Shown in pieces: positions 54,096 through 63,057 of a stretch of 64,000 bases of DNA. Position 1 is the first letter of the stretch, and every line of letters starts with the position of its first letter. A program made the position numbers and the translations under genes. The stretch is from Vogesella sp. XCS3 (lineage in GTDB: Bacteria > Pseudomonadota > Gammaproteobacteria > Burkholderiales > Chromobacteriaceae). The notes below the pieces were generated by a model that was given only the letters and a program-made list of their open reading frames with translations, was not told the DNA's origin and did no database searches. The DNA is taken from assembly GCF_020616155.1 (NCBI RefSeq), contig NZ_CP085530.1, positions 619,501-683,500 on the forward strand, in the 5' to 3' direction.

Positions 54096-55385
54096 ATGAG
54101 TACGAACACCCCACCGAATCGTGACAGCAGCCTGCAAGCGTGGCTGCAGTATCAGGAAGGCCTGCATACGTCGGCCATTGATATGGGCTTGGCCAGGGTG
54201 TCGGCTGTACGGGATGCCATGGGTTTGCAGCCTGATTTCCCTGTGATTATCGTGGGCGGCACCAATGGCAAGGGCTCAGTCTGCGCCATGCTATCCACCA
54301 TGCTCAGCCGTGGTGGTTTCAAGGTGGGGACGTACACCTCGCCGCATATCATTCGTTACAACGAACGTATCGCCATCGACATGCGGCCGGTGGCGGATCA
54401 GCGCATCGTGGACAGCTTTGCTGCCATTAATGACGCGCGTGGTGATACCTCGCTGAGCTATTTCGAGTTTGGCACGCTGGCAGCCATGCATACCTTCATG
54501 GCCGAAGGCGTTGACGTGGCCGTGCTGGAAGTAGGGCTGGGCGGTCGACTGGATGCGGTGAACATTTTCGAGCCTGCCGTTTCGGTGGTGGTGAGCGTGG
54601 ATCTGGATCACCAGGCCTACCTGGGTGATACGCGCGAGCTGGTGGGGTTTGAAAAAGCCGGTATTTTCCGTGCCGGCAAAGTGGCGATCTGTGCCGACCC
54701 CAACCCGCCGCAAAGCTTGCTGGAACACGCTGCGCAGCTGGGGGCTGATCTCAAACTGGTGGGGCGCGATTTTGGTATCACCCGCATGGACAACCAGTGG
54801 TCTTTCCATATGGGCGATGTGCACAAGCACGCGCTGCCTATTCCTGCCCTGCGTGGTGAATACCAGATGGTGAATGCCGCGGCTGCATTGGCGGCGCTGG
54901 AGGCGGTGAAGGCCTGGCTGCCGGTAGGTATCGGCGCGATCAAGCGCGGGCTGCTGGAGGTGGACTGGCCCGGTCGCTTCCAGGTCTTGCCTGGCCGCCC
55001 GCTGACCATTCTTGACGTTGGCCATAATCCGCACGCAGCGCGTGCCCTGGCGGATAGCTTGAAGCGCATGGCGTTTGCCAGCCAGCGTATTGCCGTCTTC
55101 TCCATGCTGGCCGATAAAGATATGGCTGCCGTGGTGGGCTTATTGAAAGACGAATTTGATGTGTGGCTGGTGGGCGGGCTGGACATGCCGCGCGGCCGCA
55201 GTGCCGATGATATCGCCAGCGAGCTGGAAGCCTTGGGTGTCAGGGGGGTAAGCCGTTACGAAACGGTACCTTTGGCCTGGGATGCAGCCTTATCGCAAGC
55301 CGGCGAGAATGATAGAATTGTCGTATTTGGCTCATTCCACACCGTGGCCGAGGTGATGGAACATCGCCTTCACCGCGCATCATAA
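54096..55385 (+). CDS. folC: bifunctional dihydrofolate synthase / folylpolyglutamate synthase
   Basis: 429 residues, Mur ligase family. The P-loop GGTNGKGSVCAML (about 55-67), YTSPHIIRYNERI, the omega-loop glycine-rich VLEVGLGGRLDAVN and the His-containing DVGHNPHAAR are all present. It adds glutamate to dihydropteroate and to folates. It starts 3 bases after the YgfX-like gene and leads the folC-SPOR-cvpA run. Confidence 0.95.
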   Translation: MSTNTPPNRDSSLQAWLQYQEGLHTSAIDMGLARVSAVRDAMGLQPDFPVIIVGGTNGKGSVCAMLSTMLSRGGFKVGTYTSPHIIRYNERIAIDMRPVADQRIVDSFAAINDARGDTSLSYFEFGTLAAMHTFMAEGVDVAVLEVGLGGRLDAVNIFEPAVSVVVSVDLDHQAYLGDTRELVGFEKAGIFRAGKVAICADPNPPQSLLEHAAQLGADLKLVGRDFGITRMDNQWSFHMGDVHKHALPIPALRGEYQMVNAAAALAALEAVKAWLPVGIGAIKRGLLEVDWPGRFQVLPGRPLTILDVGHNPHAARALADSLKRMAFASQRIAVFSMLADKDMAAVVGLLKDEFDVWLVGGLDMPRGRSADDIASELEALGVRGVSRYETVPLAWDAALSQAGENDRIVVFGSFHTVAEVMEHRLHRAS

Positions 55386-55394
55386 GGACACCTG

Positions 55395-56279
55395 ATGGCA
55401 CTTTCCACCCATGACGAACTGCTGTTGCTGCGCAAGCGGGCGCGCCGCCGCCTGGTGGGCGCCATTGTGATGGTGAGCTTGTCGACAGCGGTGCTGTGGA
55501 ATGTGGTGGATGCCTTGCCGGAGCAGGCCATGAAGCCGGAGGCGGTGGATATTACCGGCCTGCAGGCTGCCTCGCAGCCAGCCGCCGTAGTGGCGCCAAC
55601 GCCACCGCCTGCCGTGGCATCGCAGCCGGTGACCGACTTGCTGGCCACCTTGCCACCGGATGAGCCTGAGGCCGCCTCGCAGCCGGCGGTAAAGCCGCCA
55701 GTGGCGCTGGCCAAGCCGCCTGTGGCACCGCCGGTGCCGGCCGTTATTGCCCCTGCGCCAGCTGTGGCGCCTATTGCCAAGCCCGAGGTGAAGCCGGAGA
55801 CCAAGCCATTGCCCAAGCCTGAGCTGCCTGTGGAGCCTAAACCGCAGGCCAAGCCCAAAGCGGAGGTCAAGGCCGAAGCCAAAGTCGAGCCTAAACCTGT
55901 AGCCAAGGAGCCGGCAAAAGACAGCAAGCCCAAGCCTGCCGCCGAGAAAAAAGCTGCCGACCCGATGGCCATTCTGGAAGGCCGCGAGTCTGCCCATGCC
56001 GAGCCGGCCAAACCGGCAAAAGATAATGCAGCGGATGCGTCGCCAAGCAAGAAATTCAGTATTCAGCTAGCGGCGCTGTCCGACCCGCAAAAAGTGGATG
56101 CTTTGCGCAGCAGGTTGGCCGCAGCCGGCGTCAGCGCCCGTTTCAGCAAGGTGCAAACCAGCAAGGGCGAGGTTACCCGCGTGCGCGTAGGGCCGTTCAA
56201 GTCGCGTGAAGAGGCGGATGCTGCCATGCGTCGCCTCAGCAAGGCCGGTGTTACCGGCATTGTGGTGGGGGCGGAATGA
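55395..56279 (+). CDS. SPOR-domain membrane protein (DedD-like)
   Basis: 294 residues. One span (about 20-38), a long Pro/Ala/Lys/Val-rich linker (about 60-210, many KP and PA repeats), and a C-terminal SPOR domain (FSIQLAALSDPQKVDALRSR ... RVRVGPFKSREEADAAMRRL). SPOR domains bind glycan strands lacking stem peptides at the division septum. Overlaps cvpA by four bases. folC-dedD-cvpA-purF is a standard gene order. A dispersed motif copy sets AGG-TTG-GCC-GCA at 56112-56123. Confidence 0.9.
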   Translation: MALSTHDELLLLRKRARRRLVGAIVMVSLSTAVLWNVVDALPEQAMKPEAVDITGLQAASQPAAVVAPTPPPAVASQPVTDLLATLPPDEPEAASQPAVKPPVALAKPPVAPPVPAVIAPAPAVAPIAKPEVKPETKPLPKPELPVEPKPQAKPKAEVKAEAKVEPKPVAKEPAKDSKPKPAAEKKAADPMAILEGRESAHAEPAKPAKDNAADASPSKKFSIQLAALSDPQKVDALRSRLAAAGVSARFSKVQTSKGEVTRVRVGPFKSREEADAAMRRLSKAGVTGIVVGAE

Positions 56280-56761
56280 CCTGGCTGGACTACCTGATTC
56301 TGGCGTTGATTGCCGGCTCTATCATGTTGTCACTGTTTCGCGGGTTGGCCGCAGAGGTGCTTTCGCTGTTTTCCTGGCTGATTGCGTTCTGGGCGGCGCG
56401 CAGCCTGTCGCCGCTGGTTGCCGAATTCATGCCTTTACCCGGTGATGGCTTGCGCCTGGTAGCGGCATTCCTGCTGTTGCTGGTGGGCGTCTGGTTGCTG
56501 GCGGGTGTCTTGCGTGCCTCGCTCACCGTGATGCTGGATGCGGTAGGCCTGGGTGGCGTGAACCGCTTCATGGGTGCTGTGTTTGGTCTGGTGCGCGGTA
56601 TGTTGCTGGTGACGGTGGTGATGATTATGGGCGGTTTGAGCAATTTGCCGCAGTCGCCAGGCTGGCAGAATGCCTTGCTGGTGGCGCCGTTCCAGGCAGT
56701 GGCTTTGGCTGCCAAGCCATGGTTGCCGGATACGCTGGCGCAGAAAATGAAGTTTACTTAG
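56276..56761 (+). CDS. cvpA: CvpA family membrane protein
   Basis: 161 residues, four membrane spans, matching the colicin V production accessory family (LDYLILALIAGSIMLSLFRG, FWAARSLSPLVAEFM, GLVRGMLLVTVVMIMGGLS). CvpA is needed for envelope robustness in enterics. Immediately followed by a hairpin and purF. A dispersed motif copy at 56345. Confidence 0.9.
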   Translation: MTWLDYLILALIAGSIMLSLFRGLAAEVLSLFSWLIAFWAARSLSPLVAEFMPLPGDGLRLVAAFLLLLVGVWLLAGVLRASLTVMLDAVGLGGVNRFMGAVFGLVRGMLLVTVVMIMGGLSNLPQSPGWQNALLVAPFQAVALAAKPWLPDTLAQKMKFT

Positions 56762-56771
56762 TTTGCTATAG

Positions 56772-56810
56772 AGGGGTGATGATGCGTCGGCGTCATCACC
56801 CCTTGTTTTT
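56772..56810 (+). terminator. hairpin between cvpA and purF
   Basis: AGGGGTGATGA / TCATCACCCCT (56772-56782, 56793-56803), then TGTTTTT. It ends 24 bases before the purF ATG, so it may act as an attenuator or terminator with a downstream promoter. Confidence 0.7.
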
Positions 56811-56834
56811 ACTCGTGTAGTCTGGGGATTAACT

Positions 56835-58385
56835 ATGTGTGGAATTCTTGGGGTGGTAGGTCAGACACCCGTAAACCAGCTGTTGTATGACGGTCTGCAG
56901 CTGTTGCAGCACCGCGGTCAGGACGCAGCCGGTATTGTTACGGCCAACGGTAAGACCTTTCACATGCACAAGGGCAGCGGCCTGGTGCGGGATGTGTTCC
57001 GTACCCGCAATATGCGCTCCTTGCAGGGCAATGCCGGTATCGGCCACGTGCGCTACCCCACCGCCGGTTCGGCTTCTTGCCTGGCCGAGGCGCAGCCTTT
57101 TTACGTGAACTCGCCGTTCGGCATTGTGCTGGCACACAACGGCAACCTCACCAATACCGACGAGCTGAAGTCGGATATGTACCGCAACGATCTGCGCCAC
57201 ATCAACACCAACTCCGACTCGGAAGTGCTGCTGAACGTGTTTGCGCACGAAATTGCCGCGCGTGTGGAAGGTGCTTCGCTGACGGCGGATGCTGTATTTG
57301 GTGCCGTGGAGGCCGTACACCGCCGCGTGAAGGGGGCTTATGCTGTCGTGGCCATGATCGCTGGTTACGGCCTGGTGGCGTTCCGTGATCCGCACGGCAT
57401 TCGGCCTTTGATCATGGGTTGCAACGAGGTGGATAACCGCACCGAGTACATGTTTGCTTCCGAGTCGGTGGCGCTGGATTGTTCCGGTTTCAAGGTGCTG
57501 CGCGATGTGCTGCCGGGCGAGTGCGTATATGTACGCTTTGACGGCGAGATGCAGTCCAGGGTGTGTGCCGAGAAAACCCAGCTGGCGCCGTGCCTGTTCG
57601 AATACGTGTACTTTGCCCGCCCGGATTCGGTGATTGACGGCGTGTCGGTTTACCAGTCGCGCCTGGTGATGGGCGAGATGCTGGCAGAGAAAATTCGCCG
57701 CCAGTATCAGGATATGGAAATCGACGTGGTTATCCCGATTCCGGATTCCAGCCGCCAGAGTGCTCTGCAGCTGGCCAACGCGCTGGGCCTGCCGTACCGC
57801 GAAGGCTTCATCAAGAACCGTTATATTGGCCGCACCTTCATCATGCCGGGCCAGGCGGTACGCAAGAAGTCTGTTCGCCAGAAACTGAACCCCGTGCCGA
57901 TGGAGTTTGCCGGCCGTAACGTGCTGCTGGTGGACGATTCCATCGTGCGCGGTACTACCTCCAAAGAGATTGTGCAGATGGCGCGCGATTCCGGTGCCAA
58001 GAAGGTGTTCTTTGCCTCGGCAGCCCCGGCAGTACGCTTCCCGAACGTTTACGGTATCGACATGCCGACGCGTGCCGAGTTGCTGGCTACCGGCCGCAAC
58101 GAGACGCAAATTGCGGCCGAAATCGGTGCCGATGCGGTGATCTACCAGGATCTGGAAGCGCTGGAGCAGGCGGTTCACAGCCTGAATCGCGAACTCAATG
58201 TGTTTGAGGCGTCTTGCTTTAGCGGTTGCTACATTACCGGTGATATCAACGAAGCCTATCTGGATGCGATCGAGGCAGCGCGTGGCAAGAGCAAGCCCGC
58301 AGGCAAAGAGGCCAAAGAGGGCGAAGATGCCGGCAGCCAGATGGTCGATCTCAACCTGAACGTGGCTGAACAAAACCTGATGTAA
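56835..58385 (+). CDS. purF: amidophosphoribosyltransferase
   Basis: 516 residues. First committed step of purine synthesis. The N-terminal nucleophile Cys2 begins MCGILGVVGQTPVNQ; HRGQDAAGI follows. The PRPP-binding region is LLVDDSIVRGTTSKEIV. Sequence NADG and the Ntn fold are intact. It follows cvpA after a hairpin and precedes a motif-built terminator. Confidence 0.96.
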   Translation: MCGILGVVGQTPVNQLLYDGLQLLQHRGQDAAGIVTANGKTFHMHKGSGLVRDVFRTRNMRSLQGNAGIGHVRYPTAGSASCLAEAQPFYVNSPFGIVLAHNGNLTNTDELKSDMYRNDLRHINTNSDSEVLLNVFAHEIAARVEGASLTADAVFGAVEAVHRRVKGAYAVVAMIAGYGLVAFRDPHGIRPLIMGCNEVDNRTEYMFASESVALDCSGFKVLRDVLPGECVYVRFDGEMQSRVCAEKTQLAPCLFEYVYFARPDSVIDGVSVYQSRLVMGEMLAEKIRRQYQDMEIDVVIPIPDSSRQSALQLANALGLPYREGFIKNRYIGRTFIMPGQAVRKKSVRQKLNPVPMEFAGRNVLLVDDSIVRGTTSKEIVQMARDSGAKKVFFASAAPAVRFPNVYGIDMPTRAELLATGRNETQIAAEIGADAVIYQDLEALEQAVHSLNRELNVFEASCFSGCYITGDINEAYLDAIEAARGKSKPAGKEAKEGEDAGSQMVDLNLNVAEQNLM

Positions 58386-58398
58386 TGTGTATATAACG

Positions 58399-58429
58399 AC
58401 AAGGGTTGGCCGCAGCGGCCAACCCTTGT
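58399..58429 (+). terminator. terminator built on the dispersed motif
   Basis: ACAAGGGTTGGCCGC / GCGGCCAACCCTTGT, 15-base complementary arms around a single A. The left arm has a full 9-mer, the right arm one mismatch. T-rich but interrupted tail. Confidence 0.75.
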
Positions 58430-58472
58430 TATCGTTTGGTTTTGTATTCAATCGCCCGTGTCGAGAATAAAC

Positions 58473-59654
58473 ATGTCCAGTGATGACCCTTGTCTGAGCC
58501 TGCACCCTGAAACCCTGGCCATCCGGGCTGGTCGCGAGACTAGCGAATACCGCGAACATAGCCAGAGCCTGCAGCTTACTTCCAGTTTTACCTTTGACAG
58601 CGCAGCCCAGGCTGCCGCCATGTTCCTGGGTGAAATCGACGGCTTTACCTACTCCCGCTTTACCAACCCCACCGTGTCGGCATTCCAGCAGCGCCTTGCC
58701 GCCATGGAAGGCGCCGAGCGTGCGGTAGCGACCTCTACCGGCATGGCGGCAATTCAGGCCACCATGCTGACGCTGCTGAAAAGTGGCGATCACATCGTTT
58801 CTTCGCGCAGCCTGTTTGGTTCCACCATCAACCTGTTCAATGGGGTGCTGGCCAAGTTTGGCGTAGAAACCAGCTATGTGGATGCGGCCAACCTGGACGC
58901 CTGGCGCGCGGCCATCAAGCCCAATACCAAGGTGTTTTTCCTGGAGACACCCTCCAACCCGCTTACTGATCTGGCGGACATCGCGGCAGTGGCCGCTATC
59001 GCACATGAGGCAGGGGCCTTGCTGGTAGTGGATAACTGTTTCTGCTCGCCAGCGCTGCAACAGCCCATCAAGCTGGGTGCTGACCTGGTCGTGCATTCGG
59101 CTACCAAATACCTGGACGGCCACGGCCGCGTGATGGGTGGTGCGGTGGTGGGGAGCGACAAGCTGGTCGAGCAGGTGTACCTGCACGTTCGTACAGCTGG
59201 ACCATCGCTGGCACCATTCAATGCCTGGGTATTGCTATCCGGGCTGGAGACGCTGCACCTGCGCATGGAAAAGCACTCCGCCAACGCGCTGGCACTGGCG
59301 CAGTGGCTGCAGCAACAGCCTGCCGTGGAAAAGGTGTTCTACCCGGGCTTGCCCGACCATCCGCACTACGAGTTGGCACAGCGCCAGCAGAAAAGTGGCG
59401 GGGCGGTGCTGTCGTTCCAGGTAAAAGGCGGGCGAGAAGCTGCCTGGAAGGTAGTAGATGCCATCCAGCTGATTTCCCGTACGGCCAACCTTGGGGACGT
59501 CAAAACCACACTGACCCACCCGGCATCTACTACTCATGCGCGTATTACCCCGGAGGCTCGTGCCAATGCGGGCATTACCGAAGGTTTGCTGCGTGTGGCG
59601 GTGGGGTTGGAGCACATAGAAGACCTGAAAGCAGATTTGCTGCGCGGTCTGTAA
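58473..59654 (+). CDS. metZ: O-succinylhomoserine sulfhydrylase
   Basis: 393 residues from ATG 58473 (a GTG five codons upstream is possible). PLP enzyme of the Cys/Met metabolism family; it makes homocysteine directly from O-succinylhomoserine and sulfide. The PLP Lys is in HSATKYLDGHGR; the opening ETLAIRAGRETSEYREHSQS is MetZ-like rather than MetB or MetC. Follows purF, as in Pseudomonas and many beta-proteobacteria. Confidence 0.92.
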   Translation: MSSDDPCLSLHPETLAIRAGRETSEYREHSQSLQLTSSFTFDSAAQAAAMFLGEIDGFTYSRFTNPTVSAFQQRLAAMEGAERAVATSTGMAAIQATMLTLLKSGDHIVSSRSLFGSTINLFNGVLAKFGVETSYVDAANLDAWRAAIKPNTKVFFLETPSNPLTDLADIAAVAAIAHEAGALLVVDNCFCSPALQQPIKLGADLVVHSATKYLDGHGRVMGGAVVGSDKLVEQVYLHVRTAGPSLAPFNAWVLLSGLETLHLRMEKHSANALALAQWLQQQPAVEKVFYPGLPDHPHYELAQRQQKSGGAVLSFQVKGGREAAWKVVDAIQLISRTANLGDVKTTLTHPASTTHARITPEARANAGITEGLLRVAVGLEHIEDLKADLLRGL

Positions 59655-59676
59655 AGAAACAGTTGTTTCAATCAAG

Positions 59677-59707
59677 CGGCAGTCTAAACTGAAGACTGCC
59701 GTTTTTT
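59677..59707. terminator. intrinsic terminator of metZ
   Basis: CGGCAGTCT / AGACTGCCG (59677-59685, 59693-59701), then TTTTTT. Confidence 0.9.
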
Positions 59708-59743
59708 GATTCCGAAAATTATAAAGGCGAGGCGATGCAAATC

Positions 59744-59786
59744 TTGACATGCGTCAATTTTAAACGTAAGTTTCAAACGCTTGTTC
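59744..59786 (+). promoter_or_regulatory. promoter and PsrA-type operator of the tetR-like gene
   Basis: A consensus -35 TTGACA (59744-59749), itself part of TTGAC-N4-GTCAA. A weak -10 TAAGTT is 17 bases on. Just after is CAAAC-GCT-TGTTC (59774-59786), a degenerate match to the PsrA motif G/CAAAC-N2-4-GTTTG/C. Confidence 0.4.
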
Positions 59787-59793
59787 TAAAGTC

Positions 59794-60480
59794 ATGATGA
59801 GCAAGGCGACGCAATTACTTACCCCGATCAAGGTGCAAGACAGCATGGAAGTGAATAAACCCGATACGGCGACACGGATTCTGGACGTCGCAGAACGTCT
59901 GTTCGTTGAGCACGGTTTCGAGGCCACCTCGCTTCGCATGATTACACAGCAGGCAGAGGTCAATCTGGCTGCGGTGAATTACCACTTTGGTTCCAAGGAT
60001 GCCCTGTTCGAGTCGGTATTCATGCGCCGTATTGGCCCCTTTGTAGCGGCCTGTCTGGCAGAGCTGGATACCCTTGAGCAGTCTGGACAAGCACTGACAG
60101 CCGAGCAACTGGTGGTGAGCTTTATCCGCCCGTGCCTGGCGCTGTCTAAAGACCCTGCGAGGGGCGGGGCGCTGTTTGTCCGGCTGATGTCGCGCACGCT
60201 GGTAGAGAATCACCGCCTGCTGCGCGAAGCACTGAATCAGCAGTACAGTATTTTTGTACAGCGCTATACCAGTGCATTTCAGCGTGCATTACCCCAGTTT
60301 GGGGCCGAAGATATCGCATGGCGCATGCATTTCGCTTTCAGCGTAATGTTCAATGCCTTTGCAGGTAATGATGTGTTGAAGATTTTTGTCCGTAGCCAAG
60401 TGGTTACCGCCCGCGACCCGGACATGATCGTGAAACACCTGGTACCTTTTGTCGTGGCAGGGTTGACGGCGCCCATCTGA
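59794..60480 (+). CDS. PsrA-like TetR family regulator
   Basis: 228 residues if the first ATG is used; ATG 59845 would give 211 and keep the same DNA-binding helix. The HTH is ATRILDVAERLFVEHGF then TSLRMITQQAEVNLAAVNYH, very close to Pseudomonas PsrA. PsrA represses fatty-acid degradation genes and is relieved by long-chain fatty acids. Here it is next to fadE, a thioesterase and fadL. Confidence 0.85.
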   Translation: MMSKATQLLTPIKVQDSMEVNKPDTATRILDVAERLFVEHGFEATSLRMITQQAEVNLAAVNYHFGSKDALFESVFMRRIGPFVAACLAELDTLEQSGQALTAEQLVVSFIRPCLALSKDPARGGALFVRLMSRTLVENHRLLREALNQQYSIFVQRYTSAFQRALPQFGAEDIAWRMHFAFSVMFNAFAGNDVLKIFVRSQVVTARDPDMIVKHLVPFVVAGLTAPI

Positions 60481-60517
60481 TTGACTTTTCACAGGGTCAA
60501 CACGAGGGTTAACCATA

Positions 60518-62971
60518 ATGACATCTGCCGTTATTCTCGTCCTGCTGATTGGCGCGCTGGCTTACTTCCGCGCGCCTGTCATTGCCTGGACTATCGCCAT
60601 CGCAGGCTGGATCGCCAGCCTGCAGTTCGCCTGGGGTTGCCAGGTTCCTGTTGCCGTATGGGCCGTTTTCGGCGTCATTGCGGCAGTACTGAACCTTACC
60701 CCGCTGCGCCGAGCCGTGTTTACCGGCCCGGTGTTCTCCATCTTCAAGAAGATTACCCCTGCCATGTCCCAGACAGAGCAGGAAGCGATCAACGCCGGTA
60801 CCGTGTGGTGGGATCGCGACCTGTTCTCCGGCAAGCCGGACTGGAACCGTCTGCTGTCCTTCCCGGATCCTAAGCTCACCGCCGAAGAACAGGCTTTCAT
60901 TGATGGCCCGACCGAAGCGCTGTGCAAAATGATCGACGACTGGAAGATCACGCACGAGCTGAAAGATCTGCCGCCAGAAGTGTGGCAGTTCATCAAAGAC
61001 CAGGGTTTCCTGGGCATGATCGTCAAAAAGAAATATGGCGGTCTGGAATTCTCCAACTACGCACACGCCAAGGTGGTGACCAAGATCGCTACCCGCGGTG
61101 GTACGGCGGCAGTATCTGTTATGGTGCCGAACTCGCTCGGCCCTGGTGAGCTGCTGCAACACTACGGCACTGAGGCGCAGAAAGACTACTACCTGCCGCG
61201 TCTGGCTAAAGGTGTGGATGTGCCGTGCTTTGCCTTGACCAGCCCGTACGCTGGCTCTGATGCGGGTGCCATCCCTGACTTTGGCGTGGTATGCCGTGGT
61301 AGCTATACCGACCCGCGCAGCGGCCAACATCACGAGAATGTACTGGGTATCCGCGTGAGCTGGGAAAAACGCTGGATCACCTTGGCGCCGGTTGCCACCG
61401 TGCTGGGCCTGGCGTTCAAAATGTATGATCCGGATCACCTGCTGGGTGACAAGGAAGACATTGGTATCACTTGCGCGCTGGTGCCTACCGAGCACGAGGG
61501 TGTGTGCATTGGCCGCCGTCACTTCCCGGGTGGGGCTGCCTTCATGAACGGCCCGACCTGGGGTAAGGATGTGTTCATTCCGCTGGAGTGGATCATCGGT
61601 GGCCGTGAGTTCGCCGGCCAAGGCTGGCGCATGCTGGTCGAATGCCTGTCGGTTGGCCGCTGCATCTCGCTGCCGGCCATGTCGGTTGCTTCCGGCAAGG
61701 TCGCTTCCTACACCACTGGCGCTTATGCCCGTATCCGTGACCAGTTCGGCTTGTCTATCGGCAAGTTTGAAGGTGTAGATGAAGCCATGGCGCGTATCGG
61801 TGGCTTTACCTACCAGATGGAAGCATCGCAAGACCTGGCGCTGACCGGCCTGGATATTGGCGAGAAACCATCCGTGTTGTCTGCCGTGCTGAAGTACCAC
61901 AATACCGAGCGCATGCGCAAAACGCTGAATGATGCGATGGACGTGCATGGCGGCAAGGCTGTGGTGCTGGGTCCGCGTAACTATCTGGCACGTGCTTATC
62001 AGGCGATTCCGATTGCCATCACGGTAGAGGGCGCCAACATCCTGACGCGCTCCATGATCATCTATGGTCAGGGTGCCATCCGTTGCCATCCGTTTGTGCT
62101 GCGTGAAATGAAAGCCGCCATGGCTAATGATGGCGCCGAGTTTGACAAGGCCATTACTGGCCATATCAACTTCGTGATCAGCAACGTATTCCGTTCGCTG
62201 TGGATGGGTCTGACGGGTGCCAAGTTTGTTGGCAGCCCGAAGAGTGGGGATGTGGCAACGTACTACAAACAGCTGACACGTTTCTCCAGCGCTTTTGCCC
62301 TGCTGTCCGATATGGCCATGTTCAGTCTGGGTGGCTCGCTGAAGTTCCGCGAAAAACTGTCTGCCCGTCTGGGTGACATGCTGTCCAATCTGTACATTGC
62401 TTCTGCTTGCCTGAAGCGCTTCGAGCGTGATGGCGCCCAGAAGGAAGACCTGCCGGTACTGAAGTGGGCGGTAGAGACGGCTTTGTACGACCTGCAACAG
62501 GCGATGGACGGCTTCCTGGCTAATCTGCCAAGCCGCATGTTGGCCGCAGTGCTGCGCAAGGTGATCTTCCCGTGGGGTCTTACCCTGAAGCCAGCCAGCG
62601 ATCGTATCGGCACCCAGGTTGCCCGTAGCTTGATGGAGCTGGGCCCGACGCGTACTCGCCTGACCAAGGGCATGTTTTTTTCTGCTGATGAAACCGACCC
62701 GGTAGGTGTGCTGGAGCCGGCACTGAAGGCGATGCTGGAAACCGAACCGGTAGAGCAGAAACTGCGCAAGCTGGGTCGCGATGGCAAGTTCAAGACCATC
62801 ACCGCGCGTGAGCGCCTGGCGGAAGCGCTGGCCAGTGGCATCATCACTCAGCCAGAGTTCGACGCGGTAACGCGTGCACGCAAACTCAAGCGTGACGTCA
62901 TCATGGTGGACGACTTCGACATGAAGATGGAGCACCACGACGAGCAATTGCTGCAGCGACTGATTTTCTGA
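60518..62971 (+). CDS. fadE: acyl-CoA dehydrogenase FadE
   Basis: 817 residues, FadE length (about 800), with the N-terminal hydrophobic segments (about 4-30, 42-60) of FadE, then the acyl-CoA dehydrogenase domain (TSPYAGSDAGAIPDFG; GGVGFQ-like GRNYLARAYQ), and DUF1974 C-terminal part. It carries out the first step of beta-oxidation. GAGGG lies upstream of ATG 60518. A dispersed motif copy is at 62540. Confidence 0.93.
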   Translation: MTSAVILVLLIGALAYFRAPVIAWTIAIAGWIASLQFAWGCQVPVAVWAVFGVIAAVLNLTPLRRAVFTGPVFSIFKKITPAMSQTEQEAINAGTVWWDRDLFSGKPDWNRLLSFPDPKLTAEEQAFIDGPTEALCKMIDDWKITHELKDLPPEVWQFIKDQGFLGMIVKKKYGGLEFSNYAHAKVVTKIATRGGTAAVSVMVPNSLGPGELLQHYGTEAQKDYYLPRLAKGVDVPCFALTSPYAGSDAGAIPDFGVVCRGSYTDPRSGQHHENVLGIRVSWEKRWITLAPVATVLGLAFKMYDPDHLLGDKEDIGITCALVPTEHEGVCIGRRHFPGGAAFMNGPTWGKDVFIPLEWIIGGREFAGQGWRMLVECLSVGRCISLPAMSVASGKVASYTTGAYARIRDQFGLSIGKFEGVDEAMARIGGFTYQMEASQDLALTGLDIGEKPSVLSAVLKYHNTERMRKTLNDAMDVHGGKAVVLGPRNYLARAYQAIPIAITVEGANILTRSMIIYGQGAIRCHPFVLREMKAAMANDGAEFDKAITGHINFVISNVFRSLWMGLTGAKFVGSPKSGDVATYYKQLTRFSSAFALLSDMAMFSLGGSLKFREKLSARLGDMLSNLYIASACLKRFERDGAQKEDLPVLKWAVETALYDLQQAMDGFLANLPSRMLAAVLRKVIFPWGLTLKPASDRIGTQVARSLMELGPTRTRLTKGMFFSADETDPVGVLEPALKAMLETEPVEQKLRKLGRDGKFKTITARERLAEALASGIITQPEFDAVTRARKLKRDVIMVDDFDMKMEHHDEQLLQRLIF

Positions 62972-62988
62972 TGCACTAGTATGTAGGC

Positions 62989-63052
62989 AGGGTGGGCTTG
63001 CGCCCACCCTCCTGCCGATGTCATTTTGCCAGCAGGGTGACATCGGGAGGGG
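62989..63052 (+). promoter_or_regulatory. tandem hairpins, second buries the thioesterase SD
   Basis: First hairpin AGGGTGGGC / GCCCACCCT (62989-62997, 63002-63010), nine pairs. Second CCGATGTCA / TGACATCGG (63015-63023, 63038-63046), nine pairs, which extends with CTCCT-like pairing to the Shine-Dalgarno GGGAGGGG (63045-63052) before ATG 63058. A possible translational switch. Confidence 0.5.
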
Positions 63053-63057
63053 TAGAC

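Noticed and set aside
55560..55990. Repetitive-looking stretch rich in GCC/CCG/AAG
   Set aside because: It encodes the Pro/Ala/Lys linker of the SPOR protein; it is low-complexity protein, not a DNA repeat array or CRISPR.
56829..59186. A 785-codon open frame on the minus strand
   Set aside because: Antisense to purF and metZ, which have full family motifs; GC-rich codon bias produces long mirror frames. It lacks recognisable domains.
60509..63043. An 844-codon open frame on the minus strand
   Set aside because: Shadow of fadE on the other strand; same explanation.
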